64,000 bases of DNA from Nocardioides dokdonensis FR1436 (lineage in GTDB: Bacteria > Actinomycetota > Actinomycetes > Propionibacteriales > Nocardioidaceae), in NCBI RefSeq assembly GCF_001653335.1, contig NZ_CP015079.1, positions 1 to 64,000 of the forward strand, given 5' to 3'. Within the stretch, counting starts at the first letter, position 1. Each line of letters begins with the position of its first letter. Position numbers and translations under genes: made by a program. This document shows, piece after piece, positions 1 to 8,205 of the stretch. The notes beneath the pieces are model-generated. The model did no database searches. It was given only the letters and a program-made list of their open reading frames with translations, and was not told where the DNA came from.

Positions 1-2
1 TG

Positions 3-569
3 GCCCGCGAGCTCGACCCGCGCCTGCTCGAGCAGGGCGACTGGCCGGCCACCGCAGCGATGCTGCAGCAGGCCCACGAGCACGGTCACGACGTCGGCGC
101 CGCCACCCGTGCCATCGTCGCCGAGAAGCCCCTGGGCGACAGCCCCGCACGCGACCTGCGCTACCGGATCGTCTCCCGTCTGGAGATCCCGATCGACACC
201 GAGAGATCCCGGCGCCGACCACGTCGCAGGGAGCCGCGCGCGACCGGCAGGACGTCAACCGCCGCGGCCGCCGCGGCGCGGCACTCCGCGACGCTGACTG
301 GACGGACTGTCCGGCTTCCGTCAGTAGTCTTGGGCGCCCACTCCCCCGGCCGATCAAGGTGTCATGTCTGCCACGAAGCGACCCCGGCGTGCGACGCGCG
401 CTCAGGTGCGGCAGTTCCTTGCCGTCGCCGGCTACGCAGGTACCCCGCCGGACGAGCTGGTCGACGCGTAGGTAGATCTGGTGGGCGCCGCAGGGCGCCC
501 CGGGCTGCCGCGGCACCGGCTGGCGGTGCATCTGACCGCCAGTCTCCGGGCTGGGTCGCCCCCGAATAG
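3..569 (+). CDS. C-terminal end of a large ICE protein, probably the relaxase (partial)
   Basis: The 5' end is cut by the window. About the first 67 codons (to roughly 205) read as credible protein: LDPRLLEQGDWP, then a helical stretch ending in DLRYRIVSRLE. This resembles the tail of the large TrwC/TraA-like relaxases of actinobacterial ICEs; that match is from memory. After codon 67 the frame turns into Arg/Ala/Pro-rich sequence typical of a wrong frame. Another frame reads more plausibly from about 200 (REIPAPTTSQ), so a frameshift near 200 is likely. The nominal stop is at 567-569. No catalytic motif is visible in this fragment. Confidence 0.45.
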   Translation, partial: ARELDPRLLEQGDWPATAAMLQQAHEHGHDVGAATRAIVAEKPLGDSPARDLRYRIVSRLEIPIDTERSRRRPRRREPRATGRTSTAAAAAARHSATLTGRTVRLPSVVLGAHSPGRSRCHVCHEATPACDARSGAAVPCRRRLRRYPAGRAGRRVGRSGGRRRAPRAAAAPAGGASDRQSPGWVAPE

Positions 570-859
570 ACGTCTTCGAGACAGGGTGGCGAGAGCAGCA
601 GCAGGCGCGCGAAGAGGCCGCCGCCACCGCGCGGACCGCAGTCGATCGTGACGCCGAGCGGGCCAAGGCGTACGTCGCCGGCGTGTGGGAACGCACCGGC
701 GCCGGCCCGACGTGGACCGAGCTCGGTGACGCGCTCGGCTGGGCGCCGGCCTTGCGGGAGCGGATCATCCGGACTCTCGCGCGTGAGGGAGTGCTGTCCT
801 ACAGCCCCGAGCCGCGGTCGCTGGCCGTGGCCGGTGGTGCCGGCGGCGTCGAGGGCTAG
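364..859 (+). pseudogene. Broken small gene with winged-helix-like C-terminus
   Basis: An ATG at 364 opens a frame reading MSATKRPRRATRAQVRQFLA and then PPDELVDA, stopped at 469-471. The same frame continues sensibly (VDLVGAAGRPG) to about 560. There the coding signal moves to another frame reading IDVFETGWREQQQ, then YVAGVWERTGAGPTWTELGD and LRERIIRTLAREGVLSY, ending at 857-859. The last part looks like a winged helix-turn-helix. The simplest reading is one gene of about 160 codons with one nonsense change and one frameshift; two overlapping small genes is an alternative. Its stop shares the CTAG tetranucleotide with the stop of the convergent gene. Confidence 0.5.
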
Positions 860-1676
860 TCGGCCGCCTGGTCGACCAGGTGGCGGCGCATGGCGGCGAG
901 CCGTGCCTGCGGCTCAGGGTGGGTGGCGAACCAGCGTCGCTCGAGCCGCGCCCACGCTCGGCCGAGACCACCATCAGGCAGCAGCCGGGCGACGTTGTCC
1001 TCGTAGAACCGCATCAGCTCGGCGGCCGCGTCCAGGTCACGCGTCAGGTCGACGGCGAACAGATCGGCGGCGATCTCCTCCCGCCGGTCGAAGGCGACGC
1101 GCAAGCCCAGGAACGCGACGGCGGCAGTCATCGTGGCCAGCATCGCCGGGCCGGCCAGCTGCGGCGCAGCCGCGAGCGCCGTGATCGTGAGGCCGCCGCC
1201 GGCGAGCACGAGCACCAGGTAGCCGAGCAGCCACGCGTAGTGCGCCGCGCCGAGGTCCGATCACGTCGGATGACGTGGGCGAGCTCGTGGGCAGCCAGGC
1301 TCTGCACCGCGGCACAGCTGAGCCCGGTGAGTGCGGCCCGTGCGAACACCACGGTGGCCGGGTGTCCCGCTCGGAAACGGGTCACCGCCAGTCCGCCGTC
1401 GCCCACGACGCGGTCCGCGTCGCCGGTAGGCGCACCGAGGATCGCGACGACGTCGGTGCCAGGCGCTGCGATGTCCGCGAGCTCCGCGACGGCCGCCATC
1501 GCCGCGGCGGCCCGCTGCTGCAGCGCCTGGTCGACCGGCTCGGCGCCGCGGCGGGTGCGCCAGCCCTCCGACCAGGCGACCAGGACCTTGGCCAGCGTCG
1601 CGACCACCAGGACGGCGCCACCCAGGTAGGCGATCGCCGCGACGATGAGGAGGGCGTAGGCCACGGGGTCGGGCAT
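856..1676 (-). pseudogene. M48-family membrane metallopeptidase, frameshifted
   Basis: It starts MPDPVAYALLIVAAIAYLGG (membrane segment) and carries the zinc motif HELAHVIRRD. Directly after it, near 1259 on the minus strand, the frame is lost. The expected continuation SDLGAAHYAWLLGYLVLVL lies in the next frame and runs through EEIAADLFAVD (third zinc ligand region) to a stop at 856. Restoring one base between CGTGA and TCGGAC would rejoin the two halves, giving about 273 aa with the usual M48 order. It is a pseudogene, or the assembly has an error here; neighbouring genes also show frame breaks. A second, catalytically degenerate relative lies at 36695-37561. Confidence 0.75.
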
Positions 1677-1823
1677 GGCTCTAGGCCTTGACGGCCGCAG
1701 TGGCGGGATCGCTCAGAATCGCTCGGAGACAACGCGCTGGCGCCACCGTGCCCGGTAGGCCGGGTTCCCGGTCTCTCAGCGGCGTTCTGAGGCCGATTCG
1801 CGCACCGGGTGCAGGCGTCGGCA

Positions 1824-2192
1824 TCATCTCGACGCGGTGGGAGCGAGTCCCACATCGTGCGCCGGCGTCGTCGACACAGGCGCACGGTCCTCGGCCGCGC
1901 GGCCGCGGGCGGCTGTCGCGGGCTCCTCGAGGTCCTCGCTCGGCTCCACCAGCTGGCGGTGCTCCTCGGCGCTGGGGACGCCGTAGCGACGCTCGGCCAT
2001 CGCCTCGACCTGCGCCACGGCGTTCCACACGTGTTCGCCGGAGCTGTGGGAGTAGCAGGCGTTGAGGTGCTCGCGCGCGTGGCCGAGCTCCTTCTTGCTC
2101 GAACGCGGGTGCTCGCCGAGGGCCTTGAGAGCGCGCTGCGCGCGACCGATGGCCTCGGAACGCTCCTTCGTCTGCATCGTTGCCTCTGTCAT
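1824..2192 (-). CDS. Hypothetical ICE protein, 122 aa
   Basis: A small hydrophilic protein with no recognised domain. The N-terminal half is predicted helical and rich in Lys, Arg and Glu (SEAIGRAQRALKALGEH); the last 40 residues are Pro/Ala-rich and probably disordered. Its ATG overlaps the stop of the upstream gene by four bases (ATGA), so it is the last cotranscribed gene of the coupling-protein unit that begins at 4964. No function can be assigned; the position suggests a transfer accessory protein. Confidence 0.75.
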   Translation of the reverse strand: MTEATMQTKERSEAIGRAQRALKALGEHPRSSKKELGHAREHLNACYSHSSGEHVWNAVAQVEAMAERRYGVPSAEEHRQLVEPSEDLEEPATAARGRAAEDRAPVSTTPAHDVGLAPTASR

Positions 2193-2887
2193 TCCCTCGG
2201 TCCCTTCTCAGTTCGGGTGCGCGGCTGCGCACCGAGCGGGTCGTCCTTGATCTCGCCGGTGTCCAGGTCGACCTCGACGAGACGCGGTCGACCGACCGGC
2301 TCGGGCTGCTCATACGCCCGTCGGCTGGCGGGCAGCGCGTCGACGTCGTGGGCGAAGGCGTTCTCGCGCCGCTGGGTGCTGGCCTCGCCCAGGTGCTCGT
2401 TGTGTCGCGGCTTGGCCGGCCAGTTCTTGTGCTCGTCGTCGCAGTGGGCCCGCAGCCTGTTCCGCATGCGGTCGGTGAAGCCGGGCAGGCAGTAGCGGTG
2501 CCACTCCTCGAGCGCGTCGCTGGTCATCGCCAGTCCGGCGCGGCGGCGCTGGTCGGCCAGCACCGCGATCTCGTGGACCAGGTGCGGGTGCAGTGGCCAG
2601 CAGCTGGGGATGAGCCCGGAGACGTCCCAGGTGTACTCGCGGTTGAGCCAAGCCACGACATCCTCGAGCCACTCCCACAGCTGGTGCCGCAGCTCGGGGT
2701 CCAGGCACATGGCCGGCTCCCAGGGCCGCGGCAGCAGGGCGTGGTTGCCCAGGACCTTCTTCTGCTCCTCGGTGCCGTTGATGGCGATGTGGAGCTCGCG
2801 GTAGGCCAGCCGGACCCGCTCGCCGGGCACGGGGAACGGGAACACCATCGGGCTGGGTGCGGCCCGTCGGGCCTGTTCGGTCGTCAC
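2189..2887 (-). CDS. DUF4913-like ICE protein, 232 aa
   Basis: It starts at a GTG that overlaps the coupling-protein stop (GTGA). The middle contains a Trp-rich block: WLEDVVAWLNREYTWDVSG, then CWPLHPHLVHEIAVLADQR and EEWHRYCLPGFTDRM. This resembles the DUF4913 family common on actinobacterial plasmids and ICEs; the assignment is by recollection. The C-terminus ends in a hydrophilic tail with VEVDLDTGEIKDDP. No catalytic residues are recognised and no membrane segment is present. Tight coupling to the type IV coupling protein suggests a cytoplasmic partner in transfer. Confidence 0.7.
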   Translation of the reverse strand: MTTEQARRAAPSPMVFPFPVPGERVRLAYRELHIAINGTEEQKKVLGNHALLPRPWEPAMCLDPELRHQLWEWLEDVVAWLNREYTWDVSGLIPSCWPLHPHLVHEIAVLADQRRRAGLAMTSDALEEWHRYCLPGFTDRMRNRLRAHCDDEHKNWPAKPRHNEHLGEASTQRRENAFAHDVDALPASRRAYEQPEPVGRPRLVEVDLDTGEIKDDPLGAQPRTRTEKGPRE

Positions 2888-4362
2888 AGCTCACTCCTTG
2901 TTGGTTCGGTCTCGTCGTCGACGAAGCCGAGGCGGCGCGCCTCGACGAGGGCGGCGGTGGCCCGGGCCTCGGGGGTGATGACCATGCGGCGGTCGTTGGT
3001 GAGCCGCGCGCGCAGCGTCCGCTGGTCGGCCAGGAGCCGCTCGCCGGCCTTGCCCTCCACGCAGCGGTGCAGCTTGGCGATGATCGGCTTGCCGTTCTCG
3101 GCGATCACCAGTGCCCGTCGCTCGGGGAGCTGGCGGACCTCCTCGGGACGCATGATGGGGATGTCGTCGCCGGAGAAGTTGCGGCTACCGCCGTTGAACC
3201 CCCCGGTGGAGTGGGTGACGCGACCGATGCGGACTGTTCCGAGCAGGTCGGAGATCTCCTGGTTGAACGCGACGTCCTTCGACCCGCCGAACATCACCAG
3301 GGTGTTGGTGAGCCCGAGCAGTGCCCGGGCCTCGTGCTCGCCGAAGATGCTGGTCAGCTGGGGACGAGTCTGGGCGGCCCAGATGAACGACAGGCCCAGG
3401 GCGCGCTCGTTGGCCATCCGGGTGCGCAGGGTCGGCAGCGGTGCGGTCGATGGCAGCTCGTCGAGCACCGAGACCAGCGGCGGGCACAGCCGGCCGCCCC
3501 ACGGTGAGCTGTTGGCCAGCAGCAGCCCGGTGTCCAAGACGTGCTCGGCCACCGCGGTCATCAGCGGGCTGGCCGAGGCGTAGGGGTCTTCGCGGCCCAG
3601 GAGGTAGATGGTGCCGCGTCGACGGATCACGTCGGCCAGGTCGGTAGCCGGGTGCCCGTGGCTGGGGACGCAGCGGCGGCGGATGTCGGCCTGAAAGAAC
3701 AACGACACCGCCTGCTGCACCGTGGTGATCGTGTTGCCGGCGGTGCGGTCGTCGCCGTTGAGCGCCCCGTGCAGCAGGCCGTGCCAGAACGGCTCGGCGT
3801 GCGGGTGCCGGCGCAGGATCTCCATCGGCTGGCTGGCCGCGGTCGGGTTCGCGACCCACTGCAGGACGTCCTCGAGGGTCTTCCCGGTCAGGGCCGCGGC
3901 GTGGAAGTAGCCCTGCAGCACCTTCGCCGACTCCGCGGCGTAGAACCGGGCGGCATCGTCCCCGGTGCCGCCGGTGATCGCACCCTTGACGGTGCCGGCG
4001 GTGAAGGCCTTGGCTCGCCGCTCGGCGACCTTGGGGTCCACACAGCCGGCGATCGGGTCCCAGATCAGCTCGTCGACGACGCCCTCGGCCAGCCCGAACG
4101 GGTCGAGGACCACGCACGGCCGGTCGTCGCGGGAGCGTTCGGTGAGGCTCAGCACCAGGTCCTCGACCTTCGTCAGGGTGACCAGGGCAGCGCCCGGGGC
4201 ACTGAGCAGCGCCGGGGTGAGCAGGTCGAGGGTCTTGCCGGAGCCCTGCGGGCCAATGACGCCGGCGGTGCGGTCCCACGGCACCCACAGCTCGCCGCCA
4301 CGCGGCTCGTGCGCGTCCCCGATGCGCCAGCCCACGTCCCACGGGTTAAACCTCAGCTTCAT
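2884..4362 (-). CDS. Type IV coupling protein, soluble ATPase part (TraD/VirD4-like)
   Basis: A 492-aa P-loop ATPase of the VirD4/TraG/TraD class, expected to bring the relaxase-DNA complex to the secretion channel at the membrane. Walker A is GPQGSGKT (residues 37-44); Walker B is LVSVLDE (DE at 301-302), followed by the family-typical stretch FIWAAQTRPQ. The chosen ATG overlaps the stop of the upstream gene (ATGA) and follows a GGAGGAG ribosome-binding site. Reading further upstream enters another frame of the preceding gene. Unusually, this protein lacks the N-terminal membrane anchor; that anchor is encoded by the preceding gene. Confidence 0.92.
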   Translation of the reverse strand: MKLRFNPWDVGWRIGDAHEPRGGELWVPWDRTAGVIGPQGSGKTLDLLTPALLSAPGAALVTLTKVEDLVLSLTERSRDDRPCVVLDPFGLAEGVVDELIWDPIAGCVDPKVAERRAKAFTAGTVKGAITGGTGDDAARFYAAESAKVLQGYFHAAALTGKTLEDVLQWVANPTAASQPMEILRRHPHAEPFWHGLLHGALNGDDRTAGNTITTVQQAVSLFFQADIRRRCVPSHGHPATDLADVIRRRGTIYLLGREDPYASASPLMTAVAEHVLDTGLLLANSSPWGGRLCPPLVSVLDELPSTAPLPTLRTRMANERALGLSFIWAAQTRPQLTSIFGEHEARALLGLTNTLVMFGGSKDVAFNQEISDLLGTVRIGRVTHSTGGFNGGSRNFSGDDIPIMRPEEVRQLPERRALVIAENGKPIIAKLHRCVEGKAGERLLADQRTLRARLTNDRRMVITPEARATAALVEARRLGFVDDETEPTRSEL

Positions 4363-4964
4363 CGCTCCTCCTCCTTCGTCCGGCGGCCGTTCAGGAGCCA
4401 CGGGCTGAGCCCGTGGCCGAGCTGCGGCCCGGTCTGTTCGGTGAGGTCGCCGGCGGTGCGCTGAACGGGTGCCCCCGTGGCGGTGGCGTGCTTGCCGTAG
4501 AGGTCGGGGCGGACGATGCCGGCGACCTTGCGCAGCCGAGTGACGCCCAGGATCTTCTCGGCCTCTGCGGCGGTGGCCATGCCGCGCATGCGTCCCGGGC
4601 CCCACCGCTGGTAGGCCCAGACGCCGACCCAGATGCTGGCGCTCAGCAGCGCGACCTCGGTCATCGCGAGGCTGACCCACACCAGGCCGCGGCCAGCCAG
4701 GCCGTCCGGTGTCGGTGTGGGCAGGCCGGCGTCGGCGTGCCCGCCGACCACGCCGGGGAGGCTGGTCCAGAAGGCGGTGCCGATCGGTGAGGGGAACGCG
4801 CCGGCGTTGGCGTCGGGCCAGGTCCAGCCGGCGCCGGTAAGTAGGTTCGCGACGGAGCGGCCCAGCTGGATGCCGATCACGACGACGAACAGGGCCGCCA
4901 GGGCCACGGCTACAGGGATCTCCCAGGTCCAGGGGTAGGGGTCGCGTCGTCGCTCTCGCTGCAT
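4359..4964 (-). CDS. Membrane anchor of a split coupling protein
   Basis: A 201-aa protein with two hydrophobic segments (about residues 15-38 and 95-118) separated by a Pro/Gly-rich loop, then a basic cytoplasmic region containing AAEAEKILGVTRLRK. In single-chain coupling proteins a two-span N-terminus of this kind precedes the ATPase domain. Here it is a separate gene overlapping the ATPase start by four bases. I infer that the two products assemble into one coupling protein. The ATG follows TGGAGGTGG. A copy of the 34-bp ICE motif lies 44 bp upstream of the start (5009-5042). Confidence 0.75.
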   Translation of the reverse strand: MQRERRRDPYPWTWEIPVAVALAALFVVVIGIQLGRSVANLLTGAGWTWPDANAGAFPSPIGTAFWTSLPGVVGGHADAGLPTPTPDGLAGRGLVWVSLAMTEVALLSASIWVGVWAYQRWGPGRMRGMATAAEAEKILGVTRLRKVAGIVRPDLYGKHATATGAPVQRTAGDLTEQTGPQLGHGLSPWLLNGRRTKEEER

Positions 4965-5008
4965 TGGATTCCACCTCCAGGAATCGTGGGTGGTCGAAGT
5001 TCTGGCTG

Positions 5009-5042
5009 GTCACCTATGTGTCGGGAGGGCCCGGCAGCGATC
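5009..5042 (-). promoter_or_regulatory. ICE 34-bp motif copy, upstream of coupling-protein unit
   Basis: On the minus strand it reads GATCGC, 17 bases, then ACATAGGTGAC, an exact match to the consensus of the eight copies. Its left block overlaps the stop codon of the large gene ending at 5041. It is oriented toward the gene starting at 4964. It is a probable promoter or activator site by position and repetition; this is not proven. Confidence 0.75.
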
Positions 5043-8000
5043 ACACAGACCGGCTCGACTTCGAGGCGTTTTCAGCCAGCCAGGTCGAGGGGTCGACGTT
5101 GTCGGGTCCGTAGATGGAGCCGTTCTCGAGGTGGACCTCGAAGTGAAGGTGGCACCCGGAGCCGTTTCCCTCCTTGCCGACCTCACCGATCGGCTCGCCG
5201 GCAGCGACGGTCTGGCCGCGGCTGACGGTGACGCTCTGCATGTGCGCGTACCAGGTGGTCAGAGAGCCGGCGCCGGTGGTGACCTTGACCAGCTGCTTGC
5301 CGGCCCAGCTCTGGCTGGTGTCGATCTCGATGGTGCCGGCGTGGGCGGCGTAGACGGTCGTGTCGCACGGGGCGGAGAAGTCGGTTCCGGTGTGCCAGTT
5401 GGTCCAGTAGGGGCCGGTGTCGTGCCAGTTCTTCCGGTCCGTTCCGATGTACTGCGCGGGAACCGGGTAGACCACCTCGTCGCAGGACGCGCCCTCGAGG
5501 CCGACCGGGGAGACCTGGGCGTTGGGGAGCACGTTGATGTGCGGGTGGTCCAGGTGGTTCGCGGTAGCCGAGCCTCGGTCCTCCATCGGCCGCCAGCCCT
5601 CGTCGGCTCGCGCGACCGACCAGATGCGCTGGTACCAGATGATGTAGTCGATCCCGAGCTCGCGGGCGTGGGCCTGGGCGTACGCCACGAGCGCGTCCCC
5701 CTGGGCCTTGCCGGCGGGAGTCAGCGGGACCATGAAGTCGGCCGCCAGGCCGGCCGGGTGGCCGTGGGGGTCGGTGGCGCTCTCGCGGTAGCCGCCGACG
5801 GTCTTGATGTCGAACATCGGGCCGAGGATGTTGACCAGCTGCGTCAGCTGCGGCTTGACCGGGCCGAGGTTGTAGTTGGTCTCGGTCGCCACCGCGCAGC
5901 CCGCGCTGCTGCCGGCGGTGGTGGCGGTCACCAGCGGGTGGTCAGCGATCTTGTTGGCCTGGGTGCTGTTGTCGACCTCGGCGCTGGCCCAGGTGAGGTT
6001 GGCGCCGTAGATGTGGTCGATCGGCGCGTCCTGCTTGGGCTTCTTGCAGGGCTCCGCTGATCCGCCGAAGGCGTTGCTCAGTTCAGGGGTCAGCGCGCAG
6101 TGTGAGGAGTTCTGGCCGTCCTTGCCGTCGTTGAAGTCGCCCAGGATCACCGCCGGGGTGCCGGTGCCGGCGAGCTCGGTCATGGTGGCCAGCTGGCGGC
6201 GCAGCGCCTCCTGGCGGTGCCCGGAGGCGTTCCCTTGCGTGTTGGCGGGGTTGTGGATGCTCCAGACCCAGATGACCTGCCCGGCGTTGACGCTGTCGGC
6301 CGCACCCGTCAGCTGGACGACCGGCATCCCGACGTCCTTGCCGTTGAAGTACGGGATCTGGACGAGGCGTGAGTCGGTCATCTGCCAGCTGCCGCGATCC
6401 CAGATCACCTTGTTCTGGGTGTTGCCGGTGGCCGGGTACATGCCCCACTTGGCCGAGTAGCGCTCAGCCAGGGCCTTGGCCTGGGGGCCATGGACCTCCT
6501 GGAGGCCGGCGATGGAGACGCCGGCGTTCTCGATCGCGCTGAGTGCCCCGGGCAGACGCTTGTCCCAGGTGGCGTACCCGGCCTTCTCGTTGCCGCCGCC
6601 CGCCTGGTTGTCGGTGTGGCCGGCGCCCAAGATGTTCAAGGTCCCGACGGTGATCGGGTTGACGGTGTCCTCGCAGTTGCTCGCGTTCGAGACCTCGCCG
6701 TCGACGCCTGGCAGGTCGGGTAGGTCGCCGCCGAGCAGCTCGGTGATGTCGCCGGCGACGCCCTCCCACTGGGCGTAGGCGTCGGGGAAGCCGGAGCGCT
6801 GCACAGCCTGGGCCGCCTGCGTGAGCGGCATGTCCTGCCAGCCGGGGATGTCGAGCAGGCCGGGGTTGCCGGTGTGCTGGGCCTTGCCGAAGAAGGCACG
6901 CGCGGCGAGGACGGGGTTGGTGACCTCAGCACGGCTCCCCCAGCCGGTCGAGGGACGCTGCTGGAACAGGCCGCCGGAGTCGCGGTCGCCGCCGGTGAGG
7001 TTGACCAGCTTGGACTCCTGGATCGCGGTGGCGATCGCGATCTGCAGCCCGTAGCGGGGAACCTGGAGGTCGCGGGCAACCTGGGCGATGGTGATCGCAT
7101 TGCGGGCCTGCTCGGTGGTCAGGGTCGGGTAGCTGGAGGCGAACCGCAGCTGCATCAGCTGGGCGAGCACGTCGCCGGACGGGGGCTCGGCCGACGTCCT
7201 TGTGGTGTGGGCGGCGTTCACCACACCTTCGCTGGTGGCCGCGGTCGTGGGGGCGCTCTCGGGGCCGGCGCCGTTCATGGCGATGCGGGCGGCGATCCAG
7301 TGGTGGTCGGAGACCATGGTCCCGTCCCAGCCGCCCTCGAGCCGCACGCCCTGGTACTGGGGGAAGAAGATGAAGTCGACCGAGTGGTTGTGCCAGCCGT
7401 AGCCGGCGGCCTTCATCTTGGCGGCCGCCGTCCACGGGAGGTCGGTGTAGGAGGCGTGGGTGTTCATGTCGCCGCCGATGAGCACCGGGCCGTGGGTGGC
7501 CAGGGAGTTCCGCAGCTGCAGCAGGATGTCCATGCCGGCGCCGTACTGCTGGGGCCGGGTCAGCGGCGGGTTGCTGTGCTGGCGGGGGTACTTGTGCGGG
7601 TTGGTCATGTGGTGGGTCGAGATCACCGACACCACGGCGCCGTCGGCGCGCTCGAGGATCACCCAGGTGGCGAACCGATCCCAGGTGACCGGGCGGCCCT
7701 TGTAGTAGGTGTTGTCGTCGACGGCGAGGGTGACCCGGCCACCGTTGGCCTTGGACCAGGTGTCGCGCTTCCACAGCACGACGTTGCCCATCGAGTTGTT
7801 GTCGCCGGTGTGGTCGGCGACCCGGAACGCGTCGTAGCCGGGGGCGGCCGCCTCGATCTGCGCCAGGCTCCAGCCGCTGGCCTCGTTGAGGCTCACGAAG
7901 TCGGGGTTCGTCGACAGCACCCGGGGCATGGAGGCCCGGAAGCCGTCGAGACCGGAGCGGCGCGGGATGTTGGCCTGCGCCATGGTGACCTTGCCCTTGA

Positions 8001-8184
8001 CCGGACCGCCCACGGGACCGTCGATGACACCGAGGTCGCCGAGCTCAGTGGGTGCGGTCTCGCTGGTCTGGGTGCGGCACTCGGCTGCCGCGGTCGTGGT
8101 CATGACCACCATCAGGGTGACGACGAACGGCAGGGCCATGAAGACGATCAGGACCGGCAGTCCGGCGAGGAGTAGCTTCTTCAC
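5041..8184 (-). CDS. Secreted fusion: two EEP nuclease domains, transglycosylase-like, ARB_07466-like and M23 peptidase
   Basis: 1047 aa, starting at GTG 8184 with an N-terminal hydrophobic anchor or signal (residues 1-34). Domains in order: an endonuclease/exonuclease/phosphatase (EEP) fold at 67-303 (N72, E101, HH191-192, GDMN at 238-241, SDHH at 292-295); a lytic-transglycosylase-like domain at 355-470 (AIQESKL, GLFQQRPSTGWG); a second EEP fold at 510-756 (LNILG, LQEV, GDFN at 682-685, ADHP); a domain like the ARB_07466 C-terminus at 765-885 (GHPAGLAADF, HLDHPHINV); and an M23 peptidase at 905-1040 (HTGTD, HLHFE). All catalytic motifs look intact. It is last in the transfer operon behind the VirB4-type gene. 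Wall opening fits conjugation; two exported nuclease-fold domains are unexplained. Confidence 0.9.
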   Translation of the reverse strand: MKKLLLAGLPVLIVFMALPFVVTLMVVMTTTAAAECRTQTSETAPTELGDLGVIDGPVGGPVKGKVTMAQANIPRRSGLDGFRASMPRVLSTNPDFVSLNEASGWSLAQIEAAAPGYDAFRVADHTGDNNSMGNVVLWKRDTWSKANGGRVTLAVDDNTYYKGRPVTWDRFATWVILERADGAVVSVISTHHMTNPHKYPRQHSNPPLTRPQQYGAGMDILLQLRNSLATHGPVLIGGDMNTHASYTDLPWTAAAKMKAAGYGWHNHSVDFIFFPQYQGVRLEGGWDGTMVSDHHWIAARIAMNGAGPESAPTTAATSEGVVNAAHTTRTSAEPPSGDVLAQLMQLRFASSYPTLTTEQARNAITIAQVARDLQVPRYGLQIAIATAIQESKLVNLTGGDRDSGGLFQQRPSTGWGSRAEVTNPVLAARAFFGKAQHTGNPGLLDIPGWQDMPLTQAAQAVQRSGFPDAYAQWEGVAGDITELLGGDLPDLPGVDGEVSNASNCEDTVNPITVGTLNILGAGHTDNQAGGGNEKAGYATWDKRLPGALSAIENAGVSIAGLQEVHGPQAKALAERYSAKWGMYPATGNTQNKVIWDRGSWQMTDSRLVQIPYFNGKDVGMPVVQLTGAADSVNAGQVIWVWSIHNPANTQGNASGHRQEALRRQLATMTELAGTGTPAVILGDFNDGKDGQNSSHCALTPELSNAFGGSAEPCKKPKQDAPIDHIYGANLTWASAEVDNSTQANKIADHPLVTATTAGSSAGCAVATETNYNLGPVKPQLTQLVNILGPMFDIKTVGGYRESATDPHGHPAGLAADFMVPLTPAGKAQGDALVAYAQAHARELGIDYIIWYQRIWSVARADEGWRPMEDRGSATANHLDHPHINVLPNAQVSPVGLEGASCDEVVYPVPAQYIGTDRKNWHDTGPYWTNWHTGTDFSAPCDTTVYAAHAGTIEIDTSQSWAGKQLVKVTTGAGSLTTWYAHMQSVTVSRGQTVAAGEPIGEVGKEGNGSGCHLHFEVHLENGSIYGPDNVDPSTWLAENASKSSRSV

Positions 8185-8205
8185 GACAGGTCAGTCCCGA
8201 GCGCC

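Noticed and set aside
4363..5013. N-terminal extension of the coupling-protein ATPase
   Set aside because: The extended translation is Arg-rich and in the wrong frame of the membrane-anchor gene; ATG 4362 has a good ribosome-binding site and ATGA overlap.
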